The notes under the pieces are model-generated. The model did not search any database, was not told the origin of the DNA, and was given only the letters and a program-made list of their open reading frames with translations. Of a DNA stretch of 64,000 nt, positions 35,090-46,348 are shown one piece after another. Location: positions 682,001-746,000 of the forward strand of contig VWND01000008.1 in the NCBI GenBank assembly GCA_009599575.1, given 5' to 3'. Position 1 is the first letter of the stretch, and each line of letters opens with the position of its first letter. The position numbers and the translations under genes are program-made. Source of the stretch: Blumeriella jaapii (lineage: Eukaryota > Ascomycota > Leotiomycetes > Helotiales > Drepanopezizaceae).

Positions 35090-36615
35090 ATGCTTCCTCC
35101 TCTCCCAGTCCTGAGCGACTACGGAATCTCACCGGAATTTGGCTTTCTCCCGTCCGAGCTGCCCCTCGAGAGGCTACCCGATCCATACTACAACAAATGG
35201 GAGGCGGTTGTGGCCAACCTCCAGGGCTTGATCCTTAGCAAACGCTTGCGCGGCGTCATTGACCAACTTCCTGTTCTCTCTACCATTGGTCTGGAACACG
35301 ACTCGGAATGGAGAAGAGCGTACTCGTTGTTGTGCTTCATGGCACATGGCTACATCTGGGGCGGTAACAGTCCTTCAGAGGTGAGTTGTCAGTCCTGCCA
35401 CTTCCGGGACTGTTCGGTCTGATTCGCAAGTAGCGTTTGCCTGCTGCCATTTCTGTCCCGCTCATCCACATCTCGGCGTACCTCGAGGTGCCTCCAGTGG
35501 CTACCTATGCCGCGGTTTGCCTGTGGAACTTTAAGCCATTGTTTCAGGACGAACCGGCCGACAATATGGAGAACCTTGCCACCCTCACGACATTCACAGG
35601 ATCGATCGATGAATCCTGGTTCTATCTCATTTCTGTCGCTATCGAAGCACGCGGAGCTCCTATCATTCCTTTGATGCTTGCTGCCATCCAAGCAGTGAGA
35701 CTGAAAGACAGTATTACAGTCACAGCGTGCCTTCGAGCATTCGCCGAGAGGTTGGATGAATTAGGTAGCCTTCTGCAGCGCATGCATGAGAGTTGCGACC
35801 CGCAGGTCTTTTACAACCGTATTCGCCCATTCCTTGCTGGTAGCAAAAATATGGGAGAGGCCGGGCTGCCAAATGGTGTGATTTACGAAGACGGCACAGG
35901 CACGGAAAAATACCAGCAATTCAGTGGTGGGAGCAATGCGCAAAGCTCGCTTATCCAATTTTTTGACATCGTTCTTGGTATTGAGCATCGTCCGACTGGT
36001 GACAAGAAGGACTTGCCTTTGGATAGCGAGCGAGAGGGCACAGCGCCGCCGCCACCAAAGCACAACTTTTTGATAGACATGCGCAAGTACATGCCTGGGC
36101 CACATCGCCGATTTTTGGAAGACACTGCTAAGGTTGCCAACATTCGCGCTTATGTCGAACGCCACCGGAACAACTCGGAGCTAACCTCGGCCTACGATGC
36201 CTGCCTCGCGATGCTTCGGGAATTCCGGAATAAGCACATCGCTATTGTATCTCGGTACATTGTGATCAAGTCCCGCGAGTCGAGATCTATGTCTCGTTCC
36301 AGGAGCCCCGTGATCCAGCCCCGCAAGATTGACATTGCAACAGCATCTCGACAGGGCAACGGGGAGTCTGTTAAGAAGAACCTCAAAGGGACTGGTGGGA
36401 CAGCATTGATTCCTTTTTTGAAGCAAGCTCGAGATGAGACGGGGGAGCCAGCTATTGATGCTTGGGCTCGACGTATCATGAACAGAGACTTCAGCAGCAA
36501 GGGTTCGGGCGACTTCTTCTCCGGGAAGCTTGACACAGTTGATGCCAACGACACGTGCGGGATGGCTGGAACGTGGACGCTCAACGACAACGCTGGTGGG
36601 TTATGTCATCATTAG
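35090..36615 (+). CDS. BNA2: Indoleamine 2,3-dioxygenase
   Basis: Exons 35090-35380 and 35434-36615 (53-nt intron) encode 490 residues. The family core is present: YSLLCFMAHGYIWG in the small domain, PAAISVPLIHISAYLEVPPV, SWFYLISVAIEARGAPIIPLM, FDIVLGIEHRP, FLIDMRKYMPGPHRRFL, then the proximal haem ligand His365 in RNKHIAIVSRYI and the late GTGGTALIPFLKQARDET. The enzyme opens the indole ring of tryptophan with O2 to give N-formylkynurenine, the first step of the kynurenine route to NAD. The chain is longer than mammalian IDO, as usual in fungi, with a basic Ser/Arg insert (SRESRSMSRSRSPV) after the haem His and an Asp/Gly-rich tail. Filamentous fungi often have several paralogues, so the BNA2 symbol is by family. 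Confidence 0.95.
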
Positions 36616-36937
36616 AGTACGTCAGATAGAAAAAGCTGATATCCATCTCTGCTATGTTCAATACCCGAATATTCTTGGTTGGATAATGGGCATTCCATAG
36701 ATTACACCATAGCTACATTTACAAAAATGCGATTGTGAACTGCAAAAAGCAATTGACATGGTGGCACTGTGTGACACATCGTTTCTTTGCTGTGCAGTAG
36801 CAGGGCTTTAAAGTCACGTGTCAGGCGATCAGATTTTGTCGCGCTTTCACGCGTCGGCCGCTGCACTGTGTGTAACTTCAGGTACCAAGCTGCTTCTTTC
36901 TTCTTCAAAATTTCAACGCGTCACCACCAGCTTCAGA
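36616..36937. other. Intergenic region and promoter of the F-box/TPR gene
   Basis: 322 bases. Contains CACGTG-like TCACGTGTC at about 36814 and an open frame from 36818 that runs into the next gene; nothing else is seen. Confidence 0.5.
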
Positions 36938-38945
36938 ATGTTGAAACATCCGAAAGAAGAGGAGGGCATGACCTCAATAGAGCAAGGCCGGTTCCGATAC
37001 AAGAAGCAGGACTACGAGGGTGCACTTGAAGCTTTCACCCAGGTGCGTACATAATTGCGCACGCCTTGGCGTACTGTTGTGACAGAAGAGCAAAGAACCC
37101 GAACTCCAATTCTGCATTACCCATTACTGATTACGGTCTCTCAGGCTGTTGATTCTAGCAGCGATCATATGCGTGTTGCTGCTTTAGATGCTCGTGCGGC
37201 AACGTATGAGAGACTTGAGCAACTGCTACCCGCCCTTCGAGATGCTAAAGCCATGATTGAGCTCAAGCCGAAGCAGTCGAAGGTACTTTGATGTGTTGCT
37301 GACTGTCTAGTAACCTTGCTGAGCTTGTCACAGGGTTACCTTAGAGCTGGCAAGGTATTACAGTTGCAGGAAAAGCAAGATCTAGCTCTGAAGATCTACG
37401 CAAGAGGCCTGGCAAAAGTTCCTGCATCTGGATCCGATAGAGATCGACAAGCAAGTTATTGATGCCCTAAAAATGATCTTTCACTGACTGTCTAGCACCT
37501 CGTTACCTTTCACGAGCGATTGCGATCAAAATTGGAGCCTAGTCGGAATCGGGATATCCTAGGACATCTTCCCCTCGAGTTGGCTCTTATGGTTTGCCAC
37601 AATTTGCCCATGCGGGATCGAGTGTAAGTTATGGTATCTCAACAATCAACATCTAGAACTCGATGCTAACGGGATGCCAAGCATTGGATTAGCAGTATCT
37701 AAAGGCTGGAAATTGATACTGGAAGGCCACAAGGAGCTATGGACTACCCTTGACACGTCTTATGCCAAAAAAGCGATCAGCTTGAAGTCCCTGCAAGTCC
37801 ATTTCAGGCGGTCGAATTACACATTGGACCGTGCTTTCGTAACTTTGAAGGCATGTGTTGATGTGCGGAAGATGAAGCACCTTACCACTTCCTGCAAGCA
37901 ACTCCGAGAGTTGCACATCAGCGGTGTTGGTTTTATTGGCGACACTTTAGTCTCGGCACTTCCTGGTGCCGCACGAATCGAGACACTGACGATATCCCCG
38001 AACACCGAAATCACCTTACATCACGCTCAACTGGCTATCCACAAGTGCCGTTCTTCGTTGACCGAGATCAAATTCATGAATATCGTAGGCAGCAAGATTG
38101 CCTTCATTCCGGGAAGATGGCCCATGGCTGAGTCGATTAAGAGCGTACATCTCAACTCTGTTGTAGACGCATGCTTGGACTTTGTGCGCCCCTTGTTTCT
38201 TTTGTTCGACTTTTCCATAGCATTTTACTGACTATTCCAGGACGGTGTTCGAGATGCTACGCCGTACGCGACCTCCGTAACCTTGACTGGCTGGCGAATC
38301 ATGGTTCCTGTGGCTGACGCCACCAAGTGGGTAGCTCTCGAACGGCTCCACCTTACCGACACCTCAATCAAAAGCCTTCCCAGGTTCCCTCCCACACTCA
38401 AACATCTGTTCCTAAGCAGAAATACATCCTTGACTTTAACGGCCGATGAAGAGAAACCAATCGCGCTCCCCTTGCTGGAGACCTTCGCATGTGCTTCAAC
38501 GGCCCTCGACGGTAACGCTCTGAAGCTCATAGTAGGAGAAGCCATCGAAAACGGCAACCTCAGGACTCTTGAGGTTGGCGACCGCCACGTCAACGAACGG
38601 CCAAATCTCGTCAAAGACGACTTCCCTGCGTCGGGAACCGTAGAGAATCTTTCCATTGCAAACACGATCCTTACCGACATCTCGGCCACCGCGGTCGTAG
38701 GACTCTACCCGAACTTGAAGCGCTTGGACATCTCGAACACCCGGATCAGCGGAGTGTCCGTCAAGGCTTTCGTCAAGATGGGTATCAAGTGGTTGAAGAT
38801 CAATGGTTGTGAGTCAATCAGTGCTGATGCTGTTCAGTGGGCTAGGAGCAAGGGAATCGAAGTCCATCACAACTTAGTGGGTCAAGGTCTTCAGATGCGA
38901 CTACATCCGACCTTTAGGGACAGTGCATTCGCGAACAACTTCTGA
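36938..38945 (+). CDS. TPR / F-box / LRR protein, Pof3-Dia2 type
   Basis: Six exons: 36938-37042, 37145-37282, 37334-37450, 37496-37623, 37682-38183, 38241-38945; 564 residues. The third intron (37451-37495, 45 nt) starts with GCAAGT, a GC-AG intron; the other four are GT-AG. Residues 10-120 contain three TPR-like helix pairs (GRFRYKKQDYEGALEAFTQA; DARAATYERLEQLLPALRDA; AGKVLQLQEKQDLALKIYARGL). The F-box follows at about 140-175 (DILGHLPLELALMVCHNLPMRDRV ... SKGWKLIL), then leucine-rich repeats to the end (LRELHISGVGF, LERLHLTDTSIKSLP, LKRLDISNTRISGVS). This order is that of fission-yeast Pof3 and budding-yeast Dia2, SCF receptors that act at replication forks and telomeres. Start at 36938 or in-frame ATG 36968 are both possible. 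Confidence 0.9.
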
Positions 38946-39247
38946 CAAGTTGTGCGTGCCAGTCTGTTTGTTTGGGGTCTGGTGTATGGAGAGGCGTCGA
39001 TTCTCTTGCAGTGATGAGTCAGATGAAGCCGCTCTTTCGATTTGAACTCTTGGAGTGGCATCTCAGCATTCTCAGTTAAAACGAATTGTATGATTTCAGA
39101 TTCCGATATTCAAGGTTCAGAATTCCACCTGGATGGTCGAGCAGCTATGTTCGGGGGACTACCGGTAGATTTCCATTCCTTGTATGCATCAAACACTTTC
39201 GCATCCAGCCGGTTACTTGCCTAATCAATTCACTTCATCTAAACATC
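38946..39247. other. Convergent 3' intergenic region
   Basis: 302 bases between two converging stops; no gene or repeat recognised. Confidence 0.6.
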
Positions 39248-40188
39248 TTACTGTAGGTTGACGAACATCCCGCCATCAACCAATAACTGCGCCCCGTTCA
39301 CATACCCGCTCAACTCTTCACAGGCCAGAAACACCGCGGGGCCTGCCAGATCCTGCGGCTCCCCAGTTCTACCCAACGGTATCCTCGACTCTGTATACTC
39401 CCTCTTCTTGTCATCCTTCAAGTCCTCCTCGTTCAGCTGCGTCTTGATCGTTCCTGGCAGCAACGCGTTGCATCTAATCCGGTGCTTGCCGAGAGCGACG
39501 GCCATGCTTTGCATGAGGGAGAGCACGCCACTCTTAGTCGGAGTGTAATGTGTTTGCATGCCGCCGCCGACGAGCGCCGAGATGGATGAGATGGCGATGA
39601 TGCTGCCACCGTTCCCTTGCTTAGCCATCTGCCGGGCGGCCGCTTGGCAGGAATAAAATGCGCCGTCGAGGTTGATGCGGACGGTGGAGGCAAAGAGATC
39701 GTGGTCGAGTCTGGAAAGGGGACGTTTAAGCGAACGTCCAGCCGAAGCGTTTCTTCCTCTCCCCCCCCGACAGCCAAGCATCATGATCGCAGTGGGGCAC
39801 TTGTATCTGGGTCATCCATCGAGAGAGAGCGCGAGGCGAGAAATACTCACTCTAAAAACTCGGCGAACTGGCAAACGCCTGCATTGCTGACGAAGACATC
39901 CAGCCGGCCAAACGCCTTCACGGCCTCCTCCACCAGCAGCCTGCCCGTCTCGGGCTTGCTCACGTCGCCCGGCACCTCGATCAGCCTGCCGGCCTTGTCG
40001 TCCTTCTCTCTGATGGCGGCCGCCTCGGCCACGAGCGCGGTCTTGTGGTGCGCGTCGGAGGGGAGATCCAGGTGGTTGACGGCGACGTTGCTGCCTTGGC
40101 GGAGGAACTCGAGGGCGATGGCGCGACCGATGCCCGTGGTGGCGCCAGTTATGGCCGCGCTCTTGGAGAGGAGGAGGTGGTGCGCCAT
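39248..40188 (-). CDS. LRA1: L-rhamnose 1-dehydrogenase-like short-chain dehydrogenase
   Basis: Exons complement(39851-40188) and (39248-39710), with a 140-nt intron, encode 266 residues. It is a classical SDR: cofactor motif TGATTGIG at 14-21, a SNAG loop at 101-104, and the catalytic set Ser155, Tyr168, Lys172 (HYTPTK). The N-terminus MAHHLLL plus AITGATTGIGRAIALEFLRQG and AVNHLDLPSD matches the fungal L-rhamnose dehydrogenase subgroup that I know from the LRA1/lraA enzymes, which oxidise L-rhamnose to its lactone with NAD(P). The neighbour at 40893 encodes an L-rhamnonate dehydratase-like enzyme, which strengthens the assignment. The intron contains a C8 run in the + strand, and the 5' leader holds an AAGCG repeat. 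SDR membership is certain; the substrate is inferred from similarity and context. Confidence 0.85.
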
Positions 40189-40892
40189 GGTGTTCTGGTC
40201 GTTGTCGAGCTTGAGGCCGTGAGAATGGCGGGGTCGACGTCTCGAAGCGAAGCGAAGCGAAGCGAAGCGAAGCGAAGCCAAGCCAAGCCAAGCCAAGCGA
40301 AACCTAGTCTTCTCCCTTCTGCTATGGATGGAGGTTGCTTTGTCTGGAAGAGATCGGAGAGATATGGGTGACGACTGGAGTCGCACTTTTTGCAGGACCG
40401 CGGCTTCAAGAGCGAAAGCTCCTGCTGGCACTGAGCGCTGGGCCTTCCTGGACGCATTCGGAATGCATCCATCCCCACAGCAGCCGCGACCCCGCGATTC
40501 GGTCATCTCGGTCATCTCGACCCGAACAGTACGGTACTGTGAGTACTGCACTGCACGGTTCCGTGTTGTGCTGTGCTGTGCTGTGCTGTGTTGTGTTGTG
40601 TTGCACGGTACGACAGGAGTGGAAGGCGGTTGGCAACGGTTACGCACACCGTACTGCATGGCCGTCGTGCCCCCATGGCTGGCTGCACTGCACGTCAACG
40701 GCCTGTGAGACTCGGAAGGCTCGAGGCATCACACAGAAGAGACGACGTCGATGCAGCTTTTCATTACATCTGCGTACACACATCCCGCATACACCTATGA
40801 ACAATTTCTCAAATAGACACATGGCCGCTCGTGAGGTCGTGAAGTCATGAATACCCGACTACCCCATTCAACACCCCCTCACGCTCCGTCAT
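40189..40892. other. Intergenic region between LRA1 and LRA3
   Basis: Probable LRA1 promoter plus LRA3 3' end. Carries two pentamer arrays: AAGCG/AAGCC (40243-40301) and TGCTG/TGTTG (about 40563-40605). No gene is seen; Ser/Arg-rich frames across it come from the repeats. Confidence 0.6.
40243..40301. repeat. AAGCG-to-AAGCC pentamer array
   Basis: About seven AAGCG units switch abruptly to four AAGCC units and back. It starts 55 bases upstream of the LRA1 ATG, so it should lie in that gene's promoter or leader. Confidence 0.9.
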
Positions 40893-42268
40893 TCACTCGG
40901 CATTCTTGGGCTGCTCGGTGGTCGCTTGGCCAAGGGGTCGTTCGGGATTCGGGGTCAGCAAGTACTGAGCTGGTATCAGTTTAGCCGCGGGGTTGAGAGT
41001 CAGTCCAAAACCTGGCTTGTCGAGCTGAGAGGCATTCAAGAACCCCTCGAGCGGAATGGGCTCGTCCAGAAACAAATCTCCGAAGACAGGCAGCACACTC
41101 TTGCCATCCGGGGAGTTCGCGAGGTACTCCTGGAACGGGCAGTTCGTCTGCGAGAGTACAAAGTGGTAGCTGTACGGTCCGCTCGCGTGAGGGACAACGG
41201 GAATGTCGTATGCGGCAGCCATAGCAGCCACTTTCAGGAGCTCCGTCAGCCCGCCCAGCCACATCACATCTGGCTGGATGATGTCGAGGTTCCGGCCCTC
41301 GATCAGCTTGCGGAATCCGTATCGCGAGTATTCGTGCTCGCCAGTGGTGAACTTGAGCTGGGGATGAGCTCGCTTGATCTGAGCAAACCCATCCGTGTCA
41401 TCTGGCGAGAGGCACTCCTCCCACCAGTTAATGTTCAGGTCGAGACATGCCGTCGCGAGCTCGATGGTGTACGGGACGTTCAGACTCATGTAGCAATCCA
41501 CCATGAGGGGAAAGTCTGGGCCCACCGCCTCTCGATGCTTGCGCAAGAACTCGACGTTCTTCTTCATTCCCGCGTGGCCCTCCTCTGGGGAATGTGGCAG
41601 TGGGATCTTGGCACCCCAGAAACCCATAGCCTTCGCCGCTGTCGGCTCTGGACCAGTGCAGTAGAAGTCGAGTCGCTCCCTCGTGGTGCCTCCAATGAGC
41701 TTGTGCACCGGCTCGTTCCTGACCTTCCCTTGCAAATCCCAGAGCGCTAAATCAATCACGGAAATGACGGCGACGGGCAGCCCTTTTCGGCCATAGAACA
41801 TGGAGCTTCTGTACATCAGCTCGAACAAGTGGTTGGTGTCGCGGGGGTCCGCGCCGATCAGGAACCGCTCGAAATGCTGATGGACGAGCCAGCATGCTGG
41901 GGGGCCTTTTCCAGTGAAGTCAGCATGTGTGGGCCGAAGCCTGGGAAGCGACATCACCTCCGAAACCGGTTGCGAAGCCAACCGTGCCGTCCGAGGCCTC
42001 GATTTCGACGCAAAAAGAACCCAAGACATTGATGCCCCAGCTCGTCCTCGAAGCGCGGTACTTCTCCCATCGGGACATGGGCGTCGAGATCAGAGTATCA
42101 ATGAGCCTGTCTGGGGGTCAGTCTGACCAGGCAGGCAGGAACAGGATTCGACAGAGCTCACCAATGGCCACCGCTCACATTGTGGTAGTCTCCTCCCGAG
42201 CCAACGCCGTCCACAACAAAAGTGCGGATCGCTTTGATGGTTGGGAAGCGTCTCGCTGCTGCCGACAT
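40893..42268 (-). CDS. LRA3: L-rhamnonate dehydratase-like enolase-superfamily enzyme
   Basis: Exons complement(42162-42268), (41958-42106) and (40893-41905), with introns of 55 and 52 nt, give 422 residues. The capping domain starts FPTIKAIRTFVVDGVGSGGDYHNVSGGHW, typical of rhamnonate dehydratases. The barrel supplies the Mg ligands Asp222 (MVDCYMS), Glu248 (NWWEE) and Glu275 (TTGEHEYSRYG), with candidate catalytic His276 and the later His in VVPHASGPYSYH. The reaction removes water from L-rhamnonate to give 2-keto-3-deoxy-L-rhamnonate, the third step of the non-phosphorylated rhamnose pathway. It lies in the same orientation as LRA1, and the Zn2Cys6 gene starts divergently 973 bases away. 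Related sugar-acid dehydratases are the alternative, but the N-terminal signature favours rhamnonate. Confidence 0.88.
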
Positions 42269-43241
42269 GGTGGCGGCCGAGGACGGAACAAGAATGACGG
42301 AGGAAGAGGGAGGTCTGACGATGCGATGCAGGAGATGCGCCGCTTTATAGTGTGCGTGTGCGTGCGTATGCGTGTGCGAGTGCGAGTGCGAGTGATATGT
42401 TCTTTTCTGGTGTGAAGACGTGAAGATACTTACATACTTCACTTGGTCTCGCACTGTAAGGCTTGTCGGATGGCATGTAGTGGGGTCGGCACACACAGGT
42501 CGGGCCAAGTTTTACCGCCGACCGAGCGGATTGGGTGCTTATACGCTAGGCCTAGTTGGGATCGCAGCGGATTGGTGGCCGACATTTGATTCGCGTTCGA
42601 TGACGCTTGGGGGTTGGCTCTCCGCTCGTCCACCCACCCGTCCGCCCGCCCCGCCCGTCCCGCCCGCCCCGCCCCGCCCCACCCCACCCCACTCCACCTC
42701 ACCACTTCGATGAAGTGGAAGAAGTGGTGGTGGGAAGAAAAGAATTCTCCAGCACCTACCGACCTACTACTCTACATACATACCACGCAAGCACTTCTTG
42801 CTATTCACCTCGCGCACATTGGTCGCATGAACGATCTCATCCATCATCCATCATCCATCTTCTATCTTCCATCTTCCATCTCATCCATCTCATCCGTCTC
42901 ATCCGTCTCATCCGTCTCATCCGTCTCATCAATCTCATCTCACATGCATTCATCATCGTCTGCAAGATGTAAAGAGAATCCCGGCGACCCCGGTTTTTCC
43001 CCACACCACCAAAGCGGGTTTAGGCTACGCTGCCTGCTCTTGCTCACCTCTCTCTCTCTCGCTGTTCCAGTGCACCGAGTCTCGGAAACCTCGTTCTCAT
43101 CTCCACCGAAGAAAAAAGAAAAAAAAACACCCCCCCCCCCCCCCTCAAGCTCGAATCTGGTGAGTGGTGCGCAAGCCATCTTGCACGCGCTGGCTGACTG
43201 ACGACTGGCGTGCCGACCGATGCACCTGATCGCCGTGCACC
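42269..43241. promoter_or_regulatory. Divergent promoter region of LRA3 and the Zn2Cys6 gene
   Basis: About 970 bases expected to hold both promoters. Repeats include GTGCGTGTGCGAG (about 42353-42395), CCCGCCC/CCCCACC runs (42640-42690), CATCCGTCTC decamers (about 42888-42930) and a C15 run (43130-43144). I do not recognise a defined activator site with confidence. Confidence 0.45.
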
Positions 43242-46200
43242 ATGGACCTCAAGCGCTCTCCAGAGTCCGCGCAGAGCGACGAGGAGAATGCCTACAGCGA
43301 CGACGATAGCGCCGCCGAGCATGAGGAAAACGGCAACCGGCTGCGCAAAAGACCGCGTCGGCGGCCCATGTCCGTTTCGTAAGGGTTTTTGTTGATTTTC
43401 CCCATGTCTCCGTCGCTCCCTGGTCGCTCTCCATCGTGTTGGGAGCACGCTCCCTGCTGCTGCTGAGACATTGGGTCCCGAAGAGATTGATGGACCGCAA
43501 AGCTTGGACACGAGTTCGCTGACGATGCGTCGAAGGTGTGAGCTGTGCAAGCAAAGAAAGGTACGGCTGGCTGTTCGGCTGGTTCGGCTGTGTTGCATGC
43601 AGCACCAGTCGGAAGACTGCAAAGACATCATCAGCCCTACTAGAAACTGTGCCTGTCAAGAAATGTCGTGCAGAATTTGCCATTTCTCTCGGCATTTGGC
43701 TGGTTCGGGAGAATCCGCCTCCGGCTAGGAACTTCAAAATTCCGAAGGCCGAGTGATTGTGTTGACTGCAGCTTGAAGCATCTTGCTGTTATCTCATGTA
43801 CCACGACGTTCCCCAAAGCTTGGTCTAATGTCTCTGTAGGTGAAATGTGACCGCGGTCAGCCTCAGTGCGGATGGTGTAGCCGCAATGGAGCCGTTTGCG
43901 AATACAAAGAAAGAAAAAAGCCGGGGCTGAGGGCGGGCTACGGCAGAGAATTAGAACAGCGGTTAGACAGGTAAGAAACCTCCCTAGAAATGTCAAGAAG
44001 CTCGGTTACCCGAAGACCTCTTCGGACGTTGTTTGGACCTACGGCCCGCCTGAGTCTGGGACATTTTTAGCTTCTATGTCAAATCAACAACGCGACATTC
44101 ATGTCCGGAAACTTACCGCCACAGACTAGAAGAGATTATCAGAGGGCACTCCCAAATCCTCGAATTCTCATTCGCGAGACACAGCAACAACCTCCCTAGC
44201 GATCATGATACCCCCCAAAGTATACCTGCCTTTCGTGGAAGTGACGGGGCGTCGCATTCACATCAGCGCCATCTGCCTCAAGCAGAGACTGCTCTTTTCA
44301 TACAGAAACCTTCAAACTTCACGGGGAGTCATTCAATTGAGTTCAGAAACCCCATTCCTCCGACACCATCCGTGGCAAACTTACACGGAGACCCGTTCCA
44401 TCAAGGAATCCGACATCCAAACGCTGTCCATAACCACGCTCAACGACAAGCCAGCCAGGCCCCGGAATCCTACCACAGCTCTCAACCGCATGTCGCCTCA
44501 CCTAGTCTCAACATCACACCAACCCAAAGCGAGGCTCCTTCTGATCACGCCTTGCCTCCATACGACCTGCTCTATACTCTAGTTGACCTCTACTTCAAAC
44601 ATGTCAATACTTGGTGCCCCATTTTACACAGGCGGACCACCCTAGACTCTCTCTTTGGTCCGTCGACATTGGACGAGGCTGACAGATACCTGCTTCACGC
44701 CATAGTCGCTACGACCTTGAGGTTTTCCACCGACCAACGTTTGACCGCAGACAGGAGGCGGCACTACCACGACATCAGTAAACAAAAAGTTTTATTGTAC
44801 GGTCTGGAAAACTCCTCGGTTAAGGCTTTGCAAGCTCTTGTCATTCTGGCACTAGACCTAGTGGGTAGTAGCAATGGTCCTCCAGGGTGGAATTTGCTTG
44901 CTCTGATTACACGTTCGGTCGTCCAGCTCGGTTTGGCTGTTGAGACTACATCTGTATCTGTCTCTCCGAATTATCCTTCCATCTATACGCTTCGCGCCAT
45001 GGTTCTCCCTGAAGCAGAAAACTTTATCGAAGAAGAGTCGAGACGTCGTCTCTTCTGGATGGTGTACCTGCTAGATCGCTATGCCACCATAGCAACCGCA
45101 TTCGGGTTTGCTCTCGACGAGAAGGAGATTGACCGGACACTGCCGTGCCGAGACGATCTGTGGAACAAGAACCAGCCGGTCCAAACACGGTACTTCCACA
45201 CTAGCGAGAGAACAGAACACAGCATCGACAAGCCAGAAAATCTGGGTGCTTTCTCCTACTACATCGAGATACTGGGGATTCTATCGAGGATCCACAAGTT
45301 CTTGAAAAAGCCAGTTGATATCAGCGCCCTGTCAGACGTGGAGCAATGGCAAGGTGAGTATAGAGAGCTAGACAATATGCTCACTTCTTGGAAGTTCGAT
45401 CTTCCTGCGGATTACGGAAATATGGCGAAGCTTTTCCAACCTGGTGGCCATAGGTTCATAAACTGTGCATGGGTCATGCTACATGGTAAGTTCGTCTATA
45501 CAGACTCAGATCTCCTCCTCCTTGTATTCACCCAAGCCAATCCACTAACCTGCGGGATAGCAACATACCACACCGCAGTCGTTAGGCTTCACTCTTCCGC
45601 AGCCTACCCAACAACAAGATCGCCTATCTTCACGCCCTCCTACAGCGCAAGCCAGCGCTGCCACGGCGCTGTGGAGAACATCGCCGCCTTAGGCGAGTTC
45701 GTCGTTCAGAACGGCATGCTCCCCAAACTTGGGCCCCCATTCGCCTTCACTCTCTGGGTCGCTGCCCGCCTCCTGCTTGTTCACGGCTCAACAATCGAAC
45801 GCAAGCTAAGCCCACAGATTCAGTTCTTCGTGGGTACACTGCGAGAAATGGGACGGTACTGGCTTGTGGCCGAGCGGTACTCCGCTATCTTGCAACGAGT
45901 GCTCGACGAACACCGCGATTCAGAACGAACAGCTGTCACACATGGTGAGCGCGTCACGCCGTCCTCGGTAAAGATTCTAGCCGACATGAGGCGCTGTGCC
46001 TATGATCTCGATTTTCTCATCTCGAGGCAGCCAAAGCACGTTGCTCTGGTATCACGCATGCCGAGTGTGACGCCTGCTAGGACACCAGCTCCCAACGAGC
46101 TGGAATACTTGGATGTCTTTGACTTCTTCAACGTCCCGAGGCTTCCTGTGGTACCGGGAGAGACATCCCACGTGGCTGGGAATGGAAATGGAAATGGGGA

Positions 46201-46348
46201 TGGGAATGAGAACGGGAATGAGAATGAGAATGGGAATGGCATGGGGGACCTGCAAATTCCCGAAATGGGAAGTGGGACTAATGAATTCAATATCACTAAT
46301 TTCATGGTTGATGCGAACTCGGATTGGCTATTTACGAGTCAGAGTTGA
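43242..46348 (+). CDS. Zn2Cys6 transcription factor, probable regulator of the rhamnose genes
   Basis: Five exons: 43242-43378, 43536-43560, 43840-43970, 44125-45485, 45561-46348; 813 residues. The binuclear zinc cluster is at 47-74 in the form CX2CX6CX6CX2CX6C (CELCKQRKVKCDRGQPQC, then GWC and VCEY). It is split by a 279-nt intron after KQRK, and exon 2 is only 25 nt. A short coiled linker (ELEQRLDRLEEIIRGH) follows. The fungal-specific regulatory domain spans about 180-620 (LYTLVDLYFKHVNTWCPILHRRT, the ESRRRLFWMVYLLDRYA motif). The C-terminus has an Asn/Gly/Glu repeat. The last intron (45486-45560) is 75 nt with no stop, so an unspliced 838-residue form is possible; splicing joins MLHA to TYHTAVVRLHS, which looks conserved. 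Divergence from LRA3 suggests it controls the rhamnose genes (inference). Confidence 0.9.

Noticed and set aside
39433..39777. Overlapping minus-strand and plus-strand frames within LRA1
   Set aside because: Shadows of the LRA1 exon in other frames.
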